Positions 21,953-33,498 of a stretch of 64,000 bases of DNA are shown one piece after another. Where the stretch lies: assembly GCA_964059195.1 (NCBI GenBank), contig CAXKWD010000006.1:16764129-16828128 (forward strand), in the 5' to 3' direction. A model generated the notes under the pieces. The model worked only from the letters and a program-made list of their open reading frames with translations. It was not told the origin of the DNA and did no database searches. The first letter of the stretch is position 1, and every line of letters starts with the position of its first letter. Made by a program: the position numbers and the translations under genes. Origin of the DNA: Ectobius pallidus. Taxonomy: Eukaryota > Arthropoda > Insecta > Blattodea > Ectobiidae.

Positions 21953-22560
21953 TAATATATTCTGGCATTGGGCTATTATGCTGCATTAAGAATAGTACGG
22001 TAATTATAAAGGATCAGCACTGATGTAGCAAAACGTAACGCTTTTGGGGAATGACTTCATTTTTACGCAAACATATGAATACAGTGAACGCCGTTTAATG
22101 TAATCGCGGATATTGTTATCAGTCGGGTAATGTTATTTTTATGAAGTCCCGTACAGATTGATACTTATACATTTAAAAAAATCCTGTGTATTGTGATCAA
22201 AGATTTTGTTTTTGTTATCATTGTTTCATTTGTGTGGTCTTATTTCTAAGTACTGTACGTCATTAAAAAATATCCACGCAAATAAAGCCGCGATCAGTGT
22301 AATGATTCAGTTCCTCACATTGCAGTTAAAATTACAATGAAAATAACCATGTACCTCATCACAAGATATGTTGGAAATGTTCTCCTCTTGAATTCACACA
22401 ATACTGGCACCTTTTTAGGAAATTTTCTTTCACGAACATAAGTTCAGCTTCCGAGATAGAGTTAATTTCTCTTGTGATATTGTCTTTAAGTCCTTCTAAT
22501 GTATGGGAAATTGACCTATACACTTTAATTTTCAAGTTTCTCCATAAATAATGGTCACAT

Positions 22561-22586
22561 ACTGTATATATATACATATATATATA

Positions 22587-22675
<89 letters not shown>
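22561..22675. repeat. (TA)n / TATATG microsatellite
   Basis: Nearly pure alternating TA with GTGTAC interruptions. The nearby 60-codon Tyr/Ile-rich frame is only this repeat translated. Confidence 0.95.
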
Positions 22676-22676
<1 letters not shown>

Positions 22677-22679
22677 ACA

Positions 22680-23455
22680 CCTGTACATCAGAACCATACT
22701 ATCGTATGTCCATGTTTGGTGATATTGAGGTAATATTTACTCTTGTACCCATACAACTGTAAACTGTATTTTATTTCCAAATCATTGTAGGTGGTCTTAA
22801 TAATAAAATTAAAGAAATAGCTAAGGCCAGATTCTAATTCGTCCCATTCTACATGGAACTAGTGTCTTGTATGTATACAATAATATTATACAGAAAAGTA
22901 TAGTATATCCTTCAGTATATAGAGCCATATAGATCTTATGTGCAGAGAAAAATATTCACACAATTTAGAACCGTATCTATATGTATGTACATATAACTTT
23001 CTAAGTAGTAATAATAATAATAATAAAGAATTTTTAGGACCAGTCAGTAATTACTGACATTACTGATGCGCACGGTTTTAAAAATTGCTATTTAAACATC
23101 ACACGTTTCGATAAATTAACGAATTATATGAAATTTTACAGTTTTCTCTTCAAACTACTGAAATGGACATATAATAGTATGATTCTGAGGTACAGATATA
23201 TATTCATATGTATTATATACATACATATAATTTTTATACACACGATAACTGCGGTAAATTTGCTCAAATTCATTCCAGACTGATACCTAATATATAGAGG
23301 TGAAAAAAAGGATTCAATTTTGTCTTCCGGTCTGTCTAGGAGATACAATCTGACTTTGTATACAATTTTTTTTAAAGGAATGTGGGATCCACAGACATAG
23401 GCAGTATGGAACTTTGGCAAAGTAACCTTGGGAGCGATAAATAATTGTTTAAACA
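22680..23455. other. No clear feature; possible LINE lead-in
   Basis: AT-rich. An (AAT)n run lies at 23010-23024. A 126-codon minus-strand frame (23136-23516) has no recognised motif and overlaps plus-strand LINE coding at its end. Confidence 0.4.
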
Positions 23456-24262
23456 AAATACCTGAATTAAGAGTTAAAATGCTAAATAGGATTTTCAAAG
23501 CCTTTGTAGAGTCCAAAGTCCTCTATGGAATTGAGGTGTGGGGGGGGGGGGAAAGAAATCCTGGAAATATCCAGACATGGTAAGGGCCAGGCGGGAGATA
23601 TGAGCTAGGTTATGGCAGCAGCATGAGTACTATCTCAGGTAAGACCTTAATGTTTTTTTTAGATACATTTACAGTATGAGAAAGATAACAATGACATAGT
23701 TAAAATATGTTATTAATTTCCGCTAAAGGACAATAATAATAGGAACAGAGTTCACGATATTACGAAACTATTGGATGAGATAGGACTAGAATGAATTTGG
23801 AAGTCGGTTCTGACCTTGAGAAAAACATAATAACGCTCACCAAGATCGTTAGCAGAATATGCAACGATATTTAGACGCTAAACCACGTAGCTATAATGAG
23901 GGAAAAAGATCCCTAGTGTTCTATATTGAAATCAAAGAAGTCTGGGGTTTGGAAAAGTACGTATCAGGTTGCTCTAAGAAACAAAGAATGGGTTTAGCCT
24001 GGTGGCGGTTTGGGGTATGGAAACTCAGGGGCATGAGAAAAGACGATGTCTTCCATGTCTAAATAGAGAAGACGCTGAACACATAATTTTAAAATGTCCA
24101 CTATCTGAAACGATCAGAGAACAATTTTTTAATAAAAAATTCCTAGGAATTAACACAACGACGAAGAATACGAAAACTTTGAAGGAAATGGGGTATATTT
24201 TGTATATTCCTAAAAGAAAATGGGAGAAACTAATCCTAGAATTAGGTAAGCAAATGTGTTAG
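23456..24262 (+). pseudogene. LINE C-terminal remnant with Cys/His knuckle
   Basis: The block ELRVKMLNRIFKAFVESKVL then YGIEVWG (23466-23541) matches LINE reverse-transcriptase thumb regions. After a poly-G run (23539-23552) and an unrelated-looking spacer, 23859-24262 reads GLEKYVSGCSKKQRMGLAWW then RFGVWKLRG. In another frame it continues RRCLPCLNREDAEHIILKCPL and ETIREQFFNKKFLG. This is the C-x2-C...H-x4-C motif that ends many LINE ORF2 proteins. It is frameshifted and truncated. Confidence 0.75.
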
Positions 24263-25380
24263 TCCTTTTGCTTTAAACATAATTAAGGCACTTACATCAA
24301 TACAGTGGTCCCATAATTTTTTTGAAGGTTTCTATGTTAATATTTGTTTGTAATGGTAGGAGTTACACCCTATGGTGAAAACCTTTGTAAATATTACACA
24401 CAAGAATAAATTACATACGTACCCACTTTTTTTGTTTCAGCATATGACACCCTTGATTTTCTCAAATCCATGTTCCATTTACCGTGGTAAAATTGAAGTG
24501 TGAGGCTTTGGTTAAGTGGGTACAACGACAAGTAGGCCTAACAATTACTGTCGAGAAGAATCTTGTGTACACAAATCTTGGGACATATTATATAGCAAAG
24601 TACTTCTTGATAATATTTTGCCATCTTCATCTTGTGGTTCCCATCTAGCTCATTGTCTGGACCTCAAGGAAAAGTAAGCAGGGACTGGGTTGAATGCCTT
24701 ATAATCTTCAACAACAGGAACTTTGATGGAGACAACAACATTCAAGATCTCTGTCGCCTTACGTTTAGGTTGCAAAATCGGTCATGGACACAAGTGCATA
24801 AGTGGTCACCGTGCTTTGAGTTGGGGCAGATACTCACGACACTCGGCCATAAATGAAATTCTCCACAGAGCTTTGGTCTCCATGCACGTTCCAACTCTTC
24901 TAGAACCAACGGATGGTATTAAAATAGTCCCTTGGTAGGGCCTACAGGGTCAAATCCCTTATGTGGGACGCCACCTGCGCGGACACACATGTGCTTTGAA
25001 AGCTCGGATGCTGTTCAACTAAAACATAAATAAATACCGCGCCTTAATTGAAAATTATTTTTTCGTCTTTGCAGTGGAGACAATGGGTTCATGATGATCA
25101 GATGCCTCAGCACTTGTTGCCGGATTGGAAGAAGCCTGCCTTCATTAACTGGGGAACCTCGATCAAGTGATTTACTGAGGCAGGGAATTGGCATCGCACT
25201 GCAGCAAGGATACATTAACAGAAGTTACAAGTTACAAAATGTTCGGTGTACACTATTTAGAGGCATTGGTATTAGAAAAGGCAGGTTCTGTTCCATTATT
25301 ACGGTTATGATTACATGTTCAAATAATTCCTGACAGTCATATTTAAGAAAATGTAATAAGTTATTAACCCTGAAATACAG
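24263..25380. other. No recognisable feature
   Basis: Several short overlapping frames (24632-24938, 25015-25333) lack motifs. There is one TAGGCCTA at 24533. Confidence 0.4.
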
Positions 25381-25384
25381 CATT

Positions 25385-25645
25385 CTGTTAGATTTAAAAT
25401 CTCAGTCAATTTTGTTAATGGTCAAAACAGGATCAAGGAGCTAAAAGAACACACTAAGTCCATTGATAGGAAAACAATTATTAAATTTACTTAAAGTCAT
25501 TTTACTTCCTTGTCTCTTTGCTCTCTTTGAGAGTCATATTATTTCTTATGGCCTTCATTCGTGGAGCCACACGGCTAGTGCCAAAGAAATTCTAACGTGT
25601 CAAAAAAGAGCACTGGGAACAATATTGAACAAGAAATCCAACTGA
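25385..25645 (+). pseudogene. LINE reverse-transcriptase thumb fragment
   Basis: The plus-strand frame 25463-25645 reads LFALFESHIISYGLHSWSHT then ASAKEILTCQKRALGTI. This is the familiar LINE block (FES-x-I-x-YG-x-x-x-W...QKRA-x-R). Upstream, a KELKEHTKSIDRKTI-like stretch is out of frame. Only about 250 bp remain. Confidence 0.7.
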
Positions 25646-26452
25646 GGATCTTGACAGCCTTTAATGTATTTATCTATAGGTCCAGCTTGAATTTTATTAG
25701 TACAGTACACGGAAATTTTGACTATTTTAATAACAGATAAAACATTAGCAATATAAATTCTATAATTAACTTTAATCTAGACCTCGCAAAATGCGGATTA
25801 AGTAAGACAAAGAATACGCGTTTCGATATTTGTGTTGTTTTTGAAATAAAATTATTAGAGTCAGGAAAGTTTCCATTTCCTCTCTCAGAAATGTTGAATG
25901 TCTATGTTGTTTTATTTTGTAACTTCGAATTTCATATTAATTTTTAACCGTTTCAATTATTTTTGTGAATTATCTGCCTATAATACTGACAAATTCCTAT
26001 TCAAAGCACTTTTGTGTTGGATTTATATTATTATTATTATCATTATTATTACCAAAAGCTTATGTATGAAAGGCTTTTGATTAGAGAAACCATTAGTTCA
26101 AGGGGTGGAAATAATAAGTTTATTTGAATCCAAGTGCTTCATTGGTTGACTCGATTAATCTCGGCATTTTAAAGAGAGAGAGGAAAAGTGAGCGTTCTTT
26201 TAAAGGTTAAGGAGCCTCCGGAGCTTAATAAAGACCGAAACAGGCCCAAGATAAGTTACAAGATGTCTTGTCTTCTCTCCACTGCACTTAGAACAGAGTT
26301 AGAGAAGATGAGAAGTAAAGAGAAAGGTAGGGAGTTTGTTTGCATGCTCATCATTACGAAATGCATGTTAGTAATTACATGAACTTCAATAGGAAATTAT
26401 GATAACTATTTAGTGCATAACTCTCTTTCGGTTTGGACCAATATCTATATTA

Positions 26453-28016
26453 TCTATATTAATAAAAGGAAGTGTCTGTCTGTCTGTCTGTCTGTCTGTC
26501 CGCGATGCCCAGCGAAATCTACTGAACGCAGAGATCTGAAATTTTAGCCTATACATAGGCGGACTAAAGGGTCGGAATGTGCACCTCGAAGCCGGAATTT
26601 TAATTTTCGCTTTAGTTCGTGAGTTATGAGTGAAAAACGGGCAGAAAACGTATATTTATTCCGTTTTCGAAGCATGAGTTTTCAGTAATAGAAATCAATT
26701 ACACTAGGTTTTGGCTATTTTTGTCAAACCTTCGACATAAAAGCATCGCGATCTCTTGAATGTTGTAGCTCACGCTGGTCGATTCATTTGTTTAGAATGT
26801 CAAGGCCCGTAGACAAATGAAATTTTCAACCTACACGGACGAGGGGTATCAACATATACCTAAATATGGTTAAACATCGTTCGATTTGGACGAAACTGAC
26901 TATACAGGGATTTTCTGGGCCAAGGAACTCGAATCTGAGATCGCTTTTACCAGGCGACGCTATCTAATCGTGACATGTAGTCCATGTGATTTAGGTGTTA
27001 ATAAATATTATGATTTAACTATTATGCTCTTAATTTTTAATTCTTGAAATAATTATCGCGGGCGATCGCTTGATTTTGTAAGTCCATCCTGGACGATTCA
27101 TTTATTTAGAATATCAAGGCCCGAAGACATGAAATTTTCAACCTACACGGAATAGGGATAATCAATATGGGCCTAAATATGGTCAAACATTGTTCGATTT
27201 GGAAGAAAACTGACTTTACAGGGGTATTCTGGGCCAAGGAACTCGAATCTGAGGTAGCTTTTACCAGGGGACGCTACCTAATCGTGGAATGGACTCCACG
27301 TGATTTAGGTGTTAATAATTATAATGATTTAACTACGCTCTTAATTTTTAGTTTTTAATGTTTGAAATAATTATCGCGGGGGAAGTCGCGGGCACATGCG
27401 GGCACATGCTTTTTGTCTGTCTGTCCACGATGCCCATCGAAATCTACTGAACGCAGAAATCTGAAATTTTAAAGATAGATGGACTGAAAGGTGGGCGAAT
27501 GCACCTCGAAGCCGAATTTTTAATTTTAGCTTTCGTTCGCCAGTTATGAGTGAAAAACTGGCAGAAAACGTGATTTTAGCGCTGTCGAAGCATCAGATTT
27601 CAGTAATACATTTCAATGTCAAATGAATTGCAGTTGTCTTTGGCTATTTTTGTCATACCGTGGAAATAAAAGCATCGCGATCGCTTGAATGTTGTAAGCC
27701 CACGCTGGTCGATTCATTTGTTTAGAATGTTAAGGCCCGTAGACATATTAAATTTTCAACCAACACAGAAGAGGGATAATCAATATAGGCCTAAATACTG
27801 TATGGTCAAACATTGTTTGATTTGAACGAAACTATACAAGGGTTTTCTGGGCCAAGCAACTCGAATCTGAGGTCGCTTTTACCAGGCGACGCTATCTAAT
27901 CGTGGTATTTAGTCCACGTGATTTAGGTGTTAATAATTATAATGATTTAACTATTATGCTCTTAATTTTTAATTTTTTAAATAATTATCGCGGGCGAAGC
28001 CACGGGCACATGCTAG
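26453..28016 (+). mobile_element. Helitron-like element with internally repeated body
   Basis: It starts TCTATATTAATAAAAGG directly after an A and ends ...CGGGCACATGCTAG directly before a T. This fits the Helitron TC...CTAG ends and A/T insertion site. A GC-rich short hairpin-like stretch (GCGGGCGAAGCCACGGGC) lies just inside the 3' end. After the start there is (TGTC)n (26474-26501). The ~300-bp body (motifs GGCTATTTTTGTCA, CAAGGCCCGTAGACA, TTTTCTGGGCCAAG and CCACGTGATTTAGGTGTTAATAA) occurs three times: about 26758-27058, 27059-27376 and 27690-27985. The 5' head block is repeated before the third (27408-27690). No Rep/helicase is encoded. Confidence 0.75.
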
Positions 28017-28079
28017 TCATTTATAAGAGTGAGTCTGAAATCAGCCAATCGTAGATATCGAACTTTCTTTATAACCTCC

Positions 28080-28517
28080 TCTAAAAGTGATAAAGGCACG
28101 TCCTGTTTTCTGATTTCTTTGTTGAGGTGTTGGAAAATATGGAAATCACTGAAAGCGAGGTCCGGGCTGTAGGGTGGATGGTTAAACACCTCCTAGCAAG
28201 CCTCCTACAGAAGTTCGGCTGGGAGGTGTTTAAATATCCACCCTAAAGCTCAGACCTCGCTCATATTGATTTCCATATTTTCCTACACAGCAATAAATGA
28301 CACAGAATGACAGAGAGGAGCAGATGTTTGTCACACAATGGTTCAAATCCCAGGCGGCCGACTTGTACGACACAGATATTCAAAAGTTGGTTCCGGTGGC
28401 AAATATATTGAATAATAGCTGAATACTTGCTGTATCTGTTGGAAAATAAATGTCCACGAAATCGTGTTTTGTTTCTGTAAATGGCCCCAGGGAAACTTAC
28501 TTTATGGACGCGCCTCG
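28080..28517 (+). pseudogene. Mariner relic with inverted transposase segment
   Basis: The right end ...TGGACGCGCCTCG is followed by TA (28518-28519), a mariner-type terminus. The plus strand encodes YPP-stop-SSDLAHIDFHIF (the HPPYSPDLAPSDFH block of mariner) at 28234-28282. It continues EQMFVTQWFKSQAADLYDTD and IQKLVPVANILN (about 28318-28413), the mariner C-terminus. The DLAHIDF segment lies within a hairpin whose other arm is at 28131-28193, so part of the gene is present as an inverted copy. The left terminus was not found. Confidence 0.75.
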
Positions 28518-28519
28518 TA

Positions 28520-29473
28520 TGTTATGAATGCCTTTTAACAGTACCGTGTCAATGTAAAATTCTAATCAAATAATTTAACTTCAATACATTTTATTAATTA
28601 TTTATTATATTTATTCGTTAAATAGTCGTAATAAATGCAACTCGTGACTTGGAAGTCTCTTGGATAAATTTCAAGTCAATTCTGGCATTACCTATGTTGA
28701 TGATAATAATAACAATAATAATGATGATAAATATTATATTTCTAATTATAACACAAGGCGACCCCCGGGTAGTGAATTGGGGACGGCGCCGGAATGGTCA
28801 AGTTCGAATTTTTAATTTCGTAAATATAAAAAGCATACGTAGCCTACTTTAATATTTTATACGTAACGAACAAACAGGGAAGGTGAAGTTCTTAATAATT
28901 CTGTAAAGACTGTATTGCTAAACACTACGTAACAATAATCGTGACTAAATGTGTTTTCCTGGTCCATCAAGAAAACGAAAAGTCCGAAGGTTTTATTTTT
29001 TCAAGAAGCTAAAACATGGCGCTCACTTTAATATTACCAAGCAGGAAGATGAAGTCAGATTTATTCCCTGTTTCCAGACATTTACGACGAGATTGATTAG
29101 ACTGCACTATGCTCGTATATTGCATTATATTAAACTACAGGTTATATGAGTTTTGACTAAACACATAAATTCACAACTAGTTCCAGCATCTAAATCAAAA
29201 AGTTAATTTTTCAGTGTGCTTCAAGCCAGACGCGGCCCTGGGGTGACTCGCCAAGAAAAGTCATAACATCTATCTAGTAGCAGCAATAATAATAATAATA
29301 TTAGTAATAACAATAATAGTAATAATAATAATCTAGCAAGATTTCTTTGAGGTTGCATCCCATTGTGTGAGACCTTGTAACACCACGTATTGCATTGCAG
29401 AAGGCTAGTTCTCTATACAAAGCACAGGAGTAGGTGTATCTATGTTAAACACGTCTCATTCCCATAGTCTTTC
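28520..29473. other. No recognisable gene; trinucleotide runs
   Basis: ATA/AAT-rich microsatellite stretches lie at 28699-28735 and 29286-29333. The 28949-29149 frame has no motif. Confidence 0.4.
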
Positions 29474-29702
29474 TAAAGCCGCGTTCACACCTGTGCAACG
29501 TTGCATGCGCACAAGAAGCTTGCGCCTGGCAGGTGGAGATGCAAGCCGGGGCATGCAACGGTGCAGGGTGAGGCATGCGTGGAATCTGTGCGCACGGACC
29601 TCCTTGCGCCGGTGGACGTAGGCGCAAGTAGCTCCCCATTTGAAACGGGGAGCTATGTGCAACAGTCCTGCGTCTTCCAAGGCTCTGCTCTGATTTTTCA
29701 TT

Positions 29703-29915
29703 ATGGCGGAGTGGTTTAATGAAAATAATATTGAGTTCGTGGAGGATTATCGCTCGTATCCGTGTTTGTGGATAGCTAGCTCCCCGGACTACAAGGACAG
29801 GACAAAAAGGAGCGATTCCTTACAGTTTCTAAGGGACAAATACGCTTTGGGAACAACGAAAGCGGTGCTAAATAAAATAAAAATCCTCCGATCATACTTT
29901 CGTAGAGTCCAGTAG
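29703..29915 (+). CDS. MADF/Myb-like DNA-binding ORF of the Harbinger element (truncated)
   Basis: This 70-codon frame from an ATG contains FVEDYRSYPCLWIASSPDYK then DRTKRSDSLQFLRDKYAL, and later KIKILRSYFRRV. The order [E-x-Y-x-x-x-P-x-L-W ... S-P-D-Y-K-D-R-x-x-R ... L-R-x-x-F] is that of MADF domains. Harbinger transposons typically encode a second, Myb/SANT- or MADF-like protein that binds the element and assists the nuclease. Here the frame stops right after the domain (GTTCAG then TAG at 29913-29915). It is shorter than full-length partners (usually over 200 residues), so it is probably truncated. It might still encode a bare DNA-binding domain. Confidence 0.65.
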   Translation: MAEWFNENNIEFVEDYRSYPCLWIASSPDYKDRTKRSDSLQFLRDKYALGTTKAVLNKIKILRSYFRRVQ

Positions 29916-30627
29916 AGTAGAGCAGTGGTATTATTTCAATGAATAGCCCTTTTTAGGCTTTTTAAACAAACGAGTTTAGCCGTCTTCATAAAACATAATA
30001 GTGGACACTAATATGGCACCGAAAATTGTTTATAATTTTGACAGAGTTATTCTAGTTCTCCCCCCCCCCTAAATAAGCAAGTAACTATTCCTTATATTGG
30101 CACTCGAAAAATAGCATAAACAATTGAGATATTTACCCTTTTTAATGATACAATTATTCAATGCTCACTCAATTAACTCCCTATCTACTAAAATAAGTTG
30201 ACTGAAATTGTTTCTATATATACATTTCAAAGTATTTCAGACTGCTCAAGTTTCATTTCCTGCGATAGTTACAATAAACAATAACACGTGTGAATTGATT
30301 CAACCGAGGGAAGAACTGAGGTCAATGATAACAACGTTGCTTTTGTTTTGGAAAGCAGAAGCCAAGGCCGACTTGGTTACATCAGTTAACATAAACACTG
30401 ACTTAATGGATTGATGCCGCCTGCCCATGCAATGAATAGCTGCACTATACAAAGACAAACAACAAAGCGATATAATATAGCCAACATTATTAATTTCAGT
30501 GCGTTGTATAAATTTATTTGCATTACATCTTTTCTTAAAATGCACTAATTCACATTTATTTATTTTCTTTTGTATTAATTGGAAAATCTATTTAAAAATA
30601 GTGTTTTTCTGCAAAAGTCCTCTTTAG

Positions 30628-30845
30628 CCCCTAGTCTAGTGGTTGCTGACTACGGACCCGCAAGTCTGGGTTCGAACCCCGGTACCTCCTCAAATTTTTC
30701 TGAGGTAGGGCCAACTGGAACGGGGTGCATTCAGTCTCGTGACACCAACCGAGGAGCTAATTCATAAAGAAGTAGCGGCTTCGGTTCAGTAAGCTATCAA
30801 CAACTGCAGTAGGATTCGGCATGCTGACCACATGCCCTAATCATG
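30628..30845 (+). mobile_element. tRNA-derived SINE nested in the Harbinger element
   Basis: The tRNA-like head holds an A box, TAGTCTAGTGGTTGCTGAC (30632-30650), and a B box, GGGTTCGAACCCC (30668-30680), the internal RNA polymerase III promoter. A non-tRNA body follows. The 3' end is uncertain. Confidence 0.7.
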
Positions 30846-30885
30846 CCAGCTACCTATTCAAAATGTGACAATTATTACGCTCATA

Positions 30886-31209
30886 TTATTGGTAATTAAT
30901 AATAAATAAAATTATATTTGGAAGAAAGCAGTTCGTTCGTTGAAAATGCCACTGTTCGAAATAGTACCTACTGGTGATCAGAGTTGTTCCTACTGCGTAC
31001 ATTTTCGAACGATATTCTGGAAATGAAAGATTGATTGCCATGACCAATTTTACTGCTGTTTGACTTTCATATTTTTGTGAAAGGTCAACTACATTGCCAA
31101 CTTTGTGATTACAATACAATTGAATTTTCTTCTTACGGTTTCGTCTTTGTCGCAAAATAACAACAGCTGCAGCAGCAGCAGCTACGGCACCTAAATCCAA
31201 AGCGGACAT
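30886..31209 (-). pseudogene. Possible Harbinger nuclease N-terminus
   Basis: The first ~30 codons (Met, an Ala/Val-rich run, then RQRRNRKKK) resemble the start of Harbinger transposases. The rest (about 75 codons) shows no DDE motif and probably reads through deleted or unrelated sequence. The position just inside the right terminal repeat, transcribed inward, fits the element's architecture. Confidence 0.4.
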
Positions 31210-31372
31210 TTCATCTGCGCACTTCTAGCAGGTGTGAACAGAAAGAGGTATGCGCCTACAATAATGGAGCCGCAAGAGACTAGGTGCATGCGTGAGCTTG
31301 CACCGTTGCATGCGCAGATGCACTGGAGAGGCACGGCAACTAGCCGCAAGGTGCACAGGTGTGAACGCGGCT

Positions 31373-31778
31373 TAAACATTAGCATGTGTCTGGAGAAAAG
31401 TTCACTCTAAATCATTCGGTTAGATTAACTGTAATTCAAATAATCGCATAGCATAGAAACACACATCACTTTTAACATTCAAAGCAATGGTATGACTCTG
31501 TATGGCAGATTCTCGGGATGTTTACATTGTCTGAGCTTTCGGCTGCTATAAGCTCTCAAGCCATATTCTGGGAGAGATCTTCCTCGGATGATGGCTGCAG
31601 AAAATCAATAAGTTTATCAATGTATTTTTCCAAACTGAGAGTGAATGTTTCTGGTTTATAACATGCATTTAGGTAGGGAATTCTTTACATGAGTGTATAA
31701 GCGATTACAGAGTGGAGCTTGCATTATCACAAAAGCTTGGGTAAATAAAGAATCTTTCTGTTTTAAATGTGTGATGGT
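31373..31778. other. No recognisable feature
   Basis: No motif or repeat is seen on either strand. Confidence 0.35.
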
Positions 31779-31795
31779 CTACCCAATACCACTTC

Positions 31796-32280
31796 GTTGA
31801 GGATAAAAATTCCTCTGACACCGAGATTTGAACCCTGGATCATTGGCTATCCATGCCACTTGCTCTACCAACTGAGCTAAGGCAGGGTTCAATTCAAAGC
31901 GCCAGATTGAACCTCTCTCCTATGACTGATTGCCCTTTATGGTCTACCTGACTGACAGAAAAGTTATGTCACGTGCAGTGCTGTGAAGCACACTAATTAG
32001 CGATTTTTGTGACCAGACTTTCACTTTTATTGTACACTGAACATCCAAGATGGATATATACGAAAAAAAGAAAAATATCCCCTGACCCAAGGGAGATAGA
32101 TAAGAGCTTGAAACAGTGCAGTGATTACCTTGAGATATGAAGCTGCTTGCATGAATATTTTGATAATTTTATCTCAACAGGAAGTGGGTCCTGAGCATAC
32201 GGATCAACCCTCGTATGCATTCATGAACCACACATTATTGTCTCTGTTGGACATTACATGAGAATATTATCTCCGACTAT
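31796..32280 (-). repeat. tRNA-like dispersed repeat, copy 1
   Basis: The minus strand holds a tRNA-like stretch (about 31813-31887: TTAGCTCAGTTGGTAGAGC D-arm, GGGTTCAAATC T-arm). It is followed on the plus side by blocks shared with 51337-51690: CAGCGCCAGAT-like, CTCTCCTATGAC, ATTGCCCT, TGGTCTACCT, AAGTTATGTCA and TTTTTGTGACC. Further on is GCATTCATGAACCACA...CTCTGTTGGACA (32217-32252). Confidence 0.7.
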
Positions 32281-32462
32281 GCCAACTCTAATTTGTTAGG
32301 ACAGGAACAGAGTCAATGTATAGTTATGCGAAAACTTTAACTAAACCATGAATAATAAAAATTCACAATTAAATAGTTATGCAAGCTAATTCAGCTTAAA
32401 ACAAGATTAAATATTAATTTAAACCTAATTTGTATGTGTATGTGTATGAAGTAACGTAGTAA

Positions 32463-32540
32463 AGAATAAAATCAGGTAAACTGATGTAACAAAGTGCCAG
32501 AATGCTTTTGTTTAATCAGTGATAATTGCAGTTATAATAT
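32463..32540. repeat. Short dispersed repeat (inverted copy at 40137-40218)
   Basis: The block AATCAGGTAAACTGATGTAA then CAAAGTGCCAGAATGCTTTT is found in reverse complement at 40137-40218, with a few differences. It belongs to no family I can name. Confidence 0.8.
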
Positions 32541-33498
32541 GCAGGAAATAAGTTATTTTTGTCTAGATTGATTCATGTCTGCTCGACACGAATTTCGATC
32601 AAATTCACCTATTATGCCATCTACGTATATACATATGTTGAGATTACACTCCTCCCTGACTTCTAATGCTTGCCGCATCTCGGAAGTTACAGAACCTGGA
32701 TTTTATATTTAACTTTATGACTAACATTATCTTAAACTGCTTTTATGGTATTTATAAATATGGCTCTAATTCTTAAACTAACCATTTTGTACCAGAGAAT
32801 ATTTCTAGGCCTATCTATCGAATCGAAGGCTTTTTGCAAAACCGAAAATCACCAATACAGTTTGCCTTTTTTAAAACGTATATAGTTGTCCACCAATGTC
32901 TTTATGACACATACTGGTCGATTGATCGTTTAACCCAAACTGAAAAGGTTACATTTTATAATATTTCCATCCAGCATCTTAGTCCATTAGCTAGAACATC
33001 TGTGAATACTTTACTAAGACAGGAATTCTTGAAATCCCTCTGCAGTTACGTACACATACTTCTTTAAAAATAGGTTGAATCAAAGCAATTTTCCAAATCT
33101 TGAGAAATTTACCACTTATTTTAATTTTGTGAAATATATTTACTGTAAACTCTGAGCCATGTCTCTGGAAGCAAAATACTTTCCATAAATTTAGGGAAAA
33201 GCTGCAGCAGTGTTGCATTTTAATTTTGTGACATTTATCACTGGAAAAATCCGTATCGAGTTCAAGTGTAACCTTATAAAGCATTAATACTAAGTACTTC
33301 CAATTTTAATTGCTTGGCAGTATTTCTAAATTAAATAAATAATTATAGTATTGTCGCCAACTGGTTGGGGAGGTCTCACCCCTATTATTTATTTTACTCT
33401 TTAAAAATCTCTATAAGTAAGTAACGTCAGCTGGTTAATTTTACTTCACAGTTGTTTTTTCCTTGAGTAACAGATCCTCGTGATGGGATGTAGCTTTG
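32541..33498. other. Mostly featureless; possible LINE debris
   Basis: I see no convincing motif. The 32991-33284 minus-strand and 32834-33067 plus-strand frames are unassigned. Confidence 0.35.

Larger units (their letters stand above)
29477..31372 (+). mobile_element. Non-autonomous PIF/Harbinger element
   Basis: The ends AGCCGCGTTCACACCTGTGCA and the matching inverted repeat are flanked on both sides by TAA (29474-29476, 31373-31375). A 3-bp TWA duplication is the Harbinger hallmark. The interior carries a MADF-like ORF on the plus strand near the left end. Near the right end, a minus-strand frame starts MSALDLGAVAAAAAAVVILR and continues QRRNRKKK, resembling the Arg-rich start of Harbinger nucleases. 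The catalytic domain is missing. A tRNA-derived SINE is nested inside (30628-30845). Confidence 0.88.

Noticed and set aside
22551..22733. Tyr/Ile repeat protein
   Set aside because: Translation of a (TA)n microsatellite.
26474..26501. Possible CRISPR-like short repeats (TGTC)n
   Set aside because: Simple tetranucleotide run at the start of a Helitron-like element. There are no spacers, and this is a eukaryotic context.
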